DNA of 64,000 nt from Sulfurimonas paralvinellae (lineage in GTDB: Bacteria > Campylobacterota > Campylobacteria > Campylobacterales > Sulfurimonadaceae). The DNA lies in contig NZ_CP041406.1 of NCBI RefSeq assembly GCF_014905135.1, positions 1,116,001 to 1,180,000 of the forward strand, written 5' to 3'. Below are positions 61,609 through 64,000 of the stretch, one piece after another. The stretch's first letter is position 1; every line of letters starts with the position of its first letter. Under the pieces are notes generated by a model, which was not told the origin of the DNA, ran no database searches, and saw only the letters and a list, made by a program, of their open reading frames with translations. The position numbers and the translations under genes are program-made.

Positions 61609-63085
61609 ATCCCTATACATAAGAGGCTTACAATGTCACAAGTCACTATGGTTATATAAAAATAAACAAGAACTGAGAGATACTCCAAACAATCAAACAG
61701 AATCGAGCTTTAATACTGGGTATGATGTTGGAAAGTTAGCAAAAGAGCTATTTCCTGATGGTGTTGAAATAGAATTTGATAGCAATAATTTCAATGGAAT
61801 GATTGAAAAAACTAAAGAGCTTATATCTAACGGAACAGAAGTAATTTATGAAGCAACATTCAAAGAAGATGGTATCTTTGCAATGGCTGATATTTTAGTC
61901 AAAAATGGAAATGCTTGGGATATTTATGAAGTAAAAGCTAGTACACATGTAAAAGAGTATCACATCAATGACACTTTAATCCAATGGTATGCACTCTCTA
62001 AGGCTATAAATCTAAATCGTGCCTATGTAGTCCATATTAACAATAAGTATGTAAGAAATGGTGAACTAAATATAAAAGAGTTATTTGGCATTGATGATAT
62101 TACAGATATAGTTTTAGAAAAACAAGATGATATAAAGCCACAACTTTTAGAGATAGAAGAGATGTTAAAAGGTGACATACCTGATATAGACATTGGTAAA
62201 CATTGTAGTGACCCTCATGGATGTGATTTTATCTCTCATTGTTGGCAACATATACCTAAGAAAAATTCAGTATTTGATATATCGTATGCTACGGGTAAGC
62301 AATGGAAACTTTACTATCAAGGTATCCTTAGTATAGATGATATTCCAAGTAATTTTCATCTTGGTAAAAATGCCACTTTACAAATAAAACATCATAAATC
62401 TCAAGAGATAAAAATAGACAAACCAAAGATTAAAGAGTTCTTAGACACGATCGAATACCCGATAAACTTCTTCGACTTTGAAACTTTTCAAAATGCTATT
62501 CCACGATTTGACAACCAAAGACCTTATGCACAAATGCCTTTTCAGTATTCGTTACATATCTTACATGAAGATGGAACACTAGAGCATAAGGAGTTTTTGG
62601 GAGATGAAAATAGCGACCCAAGGAGACCATTATCTGAGCAGATGTTAAGAGACATTACACCAACTGGTTCAATTATAGCTTTTAATCAATCGTTTGAGAT
62701 AACACAGATTAAAAACTTGGCACAAGTGTGTTCAGATATTAGTGATGAACTGTTGGCTTTAAATGAGAGGTTTATAGACCTTGCACACCCATTCCAATAC
62801 AAACACTACTACCATCCAAAATTTAACGGTAAATACTCTATAAAGATTGTTTTACCAACACTTTTCCCAAATGATGATGAACTAGATTATAAAAAGCTTG
62901 GCTCTATTCAAAATGGTGGCGATGCTATGGATACTTTTGCTAACCTTTATTTGCTAAAAGATAAAAGCCAATTAGCTGAGATAAAGAAAGATTTATTGGC
63001 TTATTGTAGGCTTGATACTTTGGCTATGGTTCGGATTTGGGAGCAGTTGCAGCAGTTAATTAAGGAAGGAAGTAATGACAAGTAG
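61595..63085 (+). CDS. DUF2779 protein: Cas4-like nuclease fused to DnaQ-like exonuclease
   Basis: 496 residues. The first half has E86, D99, E112-x-K114 (ADILVKNG then IYEVKAST) plus C14, C204, C210 and C216, the four-cysteine iron-sulfur set of Cas4/AddB-like PD-(D/E)XK nucleases. The second half begins with FFDFETF (D294, E296) and ends with YCRLDTLAMV, a DEDD-type 3'-5' exonuclease. It begins with TTG inside the previous gene. A DNA-end processing role next to the DUF262 genes is likely. Confidence 0.8.
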   Translation: MILSKSLYIRGLQCHKSLWLYKNKQELRDTPNNQTESSFNTGYDVGKLAKELFPDGVEIEFDSNNFNGMIEKTKELISNGTEVIYEATFKEDGIFAMADILVKNGNAWDIYEVKASTHVKEYHINDTLIQWYALSKAINLNRAYVVHINNKYVRNGELNIKELFGIDDITDIVLEKQDDIKPQLLEIEEMLKGDIPDIDIGKHCSDPHGCDFISHCWQHIPKKNSVFDISYATGKQWKLYYQGILSIDDIPSNFHLGKNATLQIKHHKSQEIKIDKPKIKEFLDTIEYPINFFDFETFQNAIPRFDNQRPYAQMPFQYSLHILHEDGTLEHKEFLGDENSDPRRPLSEQMLRDITPTGSIIAFNQSFEITQIKNLAQVCSDISDELLALNERFIDLAHPFQYKHYYHPKFNGKYSIKIVLPTLFPNDDELDYKKLGSIQNGGDAMDTFANLYLLKDKSQLAEIKKDLLAYCRLDTLAMVRIWEQLQQLIKEGSNDK

Positions 63086-63578
63086 TAAGTTTATAATCAA
63101 ACCTTTGACTGTTGAAACTATAAATCAGACAGTTATACTTAGAGATAAAATTTTTTCTGATTTAAAAAGTTACGAAAAAGAAACACTACAAGCAAGTTTA
63201 GATAAAAATAACTATGAAGAATGCTGGAAGAAAAATGAATTAACAAGTATGCAGTATTTTATAATGCTAGATACGACTAAAGACAAGGTAATGGGTTTAA
63301 CTGGTATTTATAACGAAGCGGAAGACACTAGCGATATGTGTTGGCTTGGTTGGTTTTGTATTGATAAAGAGTATAGAGGACAAGGATTAAGTAAAAAATT
63401 GTTAAATTTTTCTATTGATAGGGCGAAAGAGTTAAATAAAAAATACTTACATCTTTATACATATGATTCAAGAGAATATATTCCTGCGATGAAACTGTAT
63501 GAAAAGTATCATTTTACTATCTATGATAGAGATGAAAGAGATATTTATTACAAATTAGATTTGAAAAAAAAAGCTTAA
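63075..63578 (+). CDS. GNAT-family N-acetyltransferase
   Basis: 167 residues of the GNAT fold. The acetyl-CoA loop is in WFCIDKEYRGQGLSKKLLNF (R/Q-x-x-G-x-G/A form), followed by LHLYTYDSREYIPAMKLYEKYHF, the usual final strand and helix. The substrate is unknown. It overlaps the DUF2779 gene by 11 bases and has AAGGAAGG upstream. The link with the nuclease genes may be only co-transfer. Confidence 0.85.
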   Translation: MTSSKFIIKPLTVETINQTVILRDKIFSDLKSYEKETLQASLDKNNYEECWKKNELTSMQYFIMLDTTKDKVMGLTGIYNEAEDTSDMCWLGWFCIDKEYRGQGLSKKLLNFSIDRAKELNKKYLHLYTYDSREYIPAMKLYEKYHFTIYDRDERDIYYKLDLKKKA

Positions 63579-63579
63579 A

Positions 63580-64000
63580 ATGAGTAATTTAAATAAAATG
63601 ATCAAAATAAAAGATAATGAATATGATTTTAGTAGCATTGCAGAATTGTTATTAAATAATTCAATATTAAAAATTGCAGAAGAATCGTTTTATATAACAG
63701 AAATAGAATTTTATTTTTACAGCAATAATCATAGTAACTGTTCCATACACAAAAGTGAGTATCAGCTTTTTTCAAATACATGGTATGTTCATACCAAAGG
63801 CAGAGGTGGTCTCGATATTACATTTGGGAATAAAGATAAAAAAGAATTTGGTGGTATTTTAATAAGAGGTATTAAATCTGTTACTACAAATCAATACATT
63901 GATGGACCAACTAATGTTTTAAAGCATATATTGAAAATTTTAGATTTAGAAAGAAAAGAGTTACAACCTTTATTATTAGGTATAAATACTTCAATTATAA
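63580..64000 (+). CDS. Hypothetical protein, cut by the window end
   Basis: The frame starts with ATG just after the GNAT stop and stays open for 140 codons to the last base, so its C-terminus is outside. WYVHTKGRGGLDITFG and EFGGILIRGIKSV are distinctive; I recognise them only as part of an uncharacterised family of proteins with an aromatic, glycine-rich beta core. It has no membrane segment. Confidence 0.65.
   Translation, partial: MSNLNKMIKIKDNEYDFSSIAELLLNNSILKIAEESFYITEIEFYFYSNNHSNCSIHKSEYQLFSNTWYVHTKGRGGLDITFGNKDKKEFGGILIRGIKSVTTNQYIDGPTNVLKHILKILDLERKELQPLLLGINTSII

Overview
This is AT-rich chromosomal DNA from a Campylobacterota (epsilonproteobacterial) organism, most like a Sulfurimonas/Sulfurovum-type lineage. 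The reasons are a RibBA with a degenerate second domain, Pgl/Wbp-type glycan genes, very low GC, and tight 1-11 nt gene overlaps. The genus is an inference from gene content.

Layout. (1) 1-3340: a respiratory/flavin cluster with the end of an FMN-binding protein, two small membrane proteins, a pentaheme cytochrome c and, convergent to them, the flavin transferase ApbE. (2) 3340-32014: one leftward-transcribed array of about 24 genes. It starts at an EPS-associated MarR regulator with a candidate operator, passes galE, wbpP, tviB/wbpO, wbpB, wbpD, wbpE, lhgO, modification genes, glycosyltransferases, two asparagine-synthase-like amidotransferases and a PglK-type flippase, and ends with wbpV-wbpL-wbpM, then ribBA and apbE. 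It should build a surface glycan containing QuiNAc-type, diacetamido-uronic acid, uronamide and formamido sugars. (3) 32193-32364: tRNA-fMet and tRNA-Gln. (4) 32545 to the end: a genomic island beginning with a P4-type integrase beside tRNA-Gln.

The island is composite. It has an integrative-mobilizable backbone (integrase, AlpA-like factor, MobC, a ColE1-type relaxase broken by an in-frame TAG, and mobB- and mobD-like genes overprinted in another frame of the relaxase). Next is a nine-gene, mostly overlapping defence operon: HsdR, a C5 cytosine methylase, a double-GHKL ATPase/kinase, a receiver-HEPN protein, a PPP phosphatase, HsdM, HsdS and two PD-(D/E)XK nucleases. A run of small unknown genes follows. 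After it comes an unusual operon: a double-AAA+ ATPase, a membrane-anchored FtsZ/tubulin GTPase domain, a stand-alone sigma-70 region 4 mini-protein, and the FtsZ C-terminal half in two further overlapping ORFs. The window closes with two DUF262 nucleases, a DUF2779 nuclease, a GNAT acetyltransferase and a cut-off gene.

Two non-coding signals tie island modules together. A 17-bp element with GACA/TGTC arms lies exactly 44 nt before the start codons of both the AAA gene and the 57052 gene. An 18-bp repeat occurs three times in direct orientation at module borders (33777, 49661, 53062). The split FtsZ-AAA-sigma4 operon and the R-M operon with an embedded phospho-signalling/HEPN module are the best candidates for undescribed systems.
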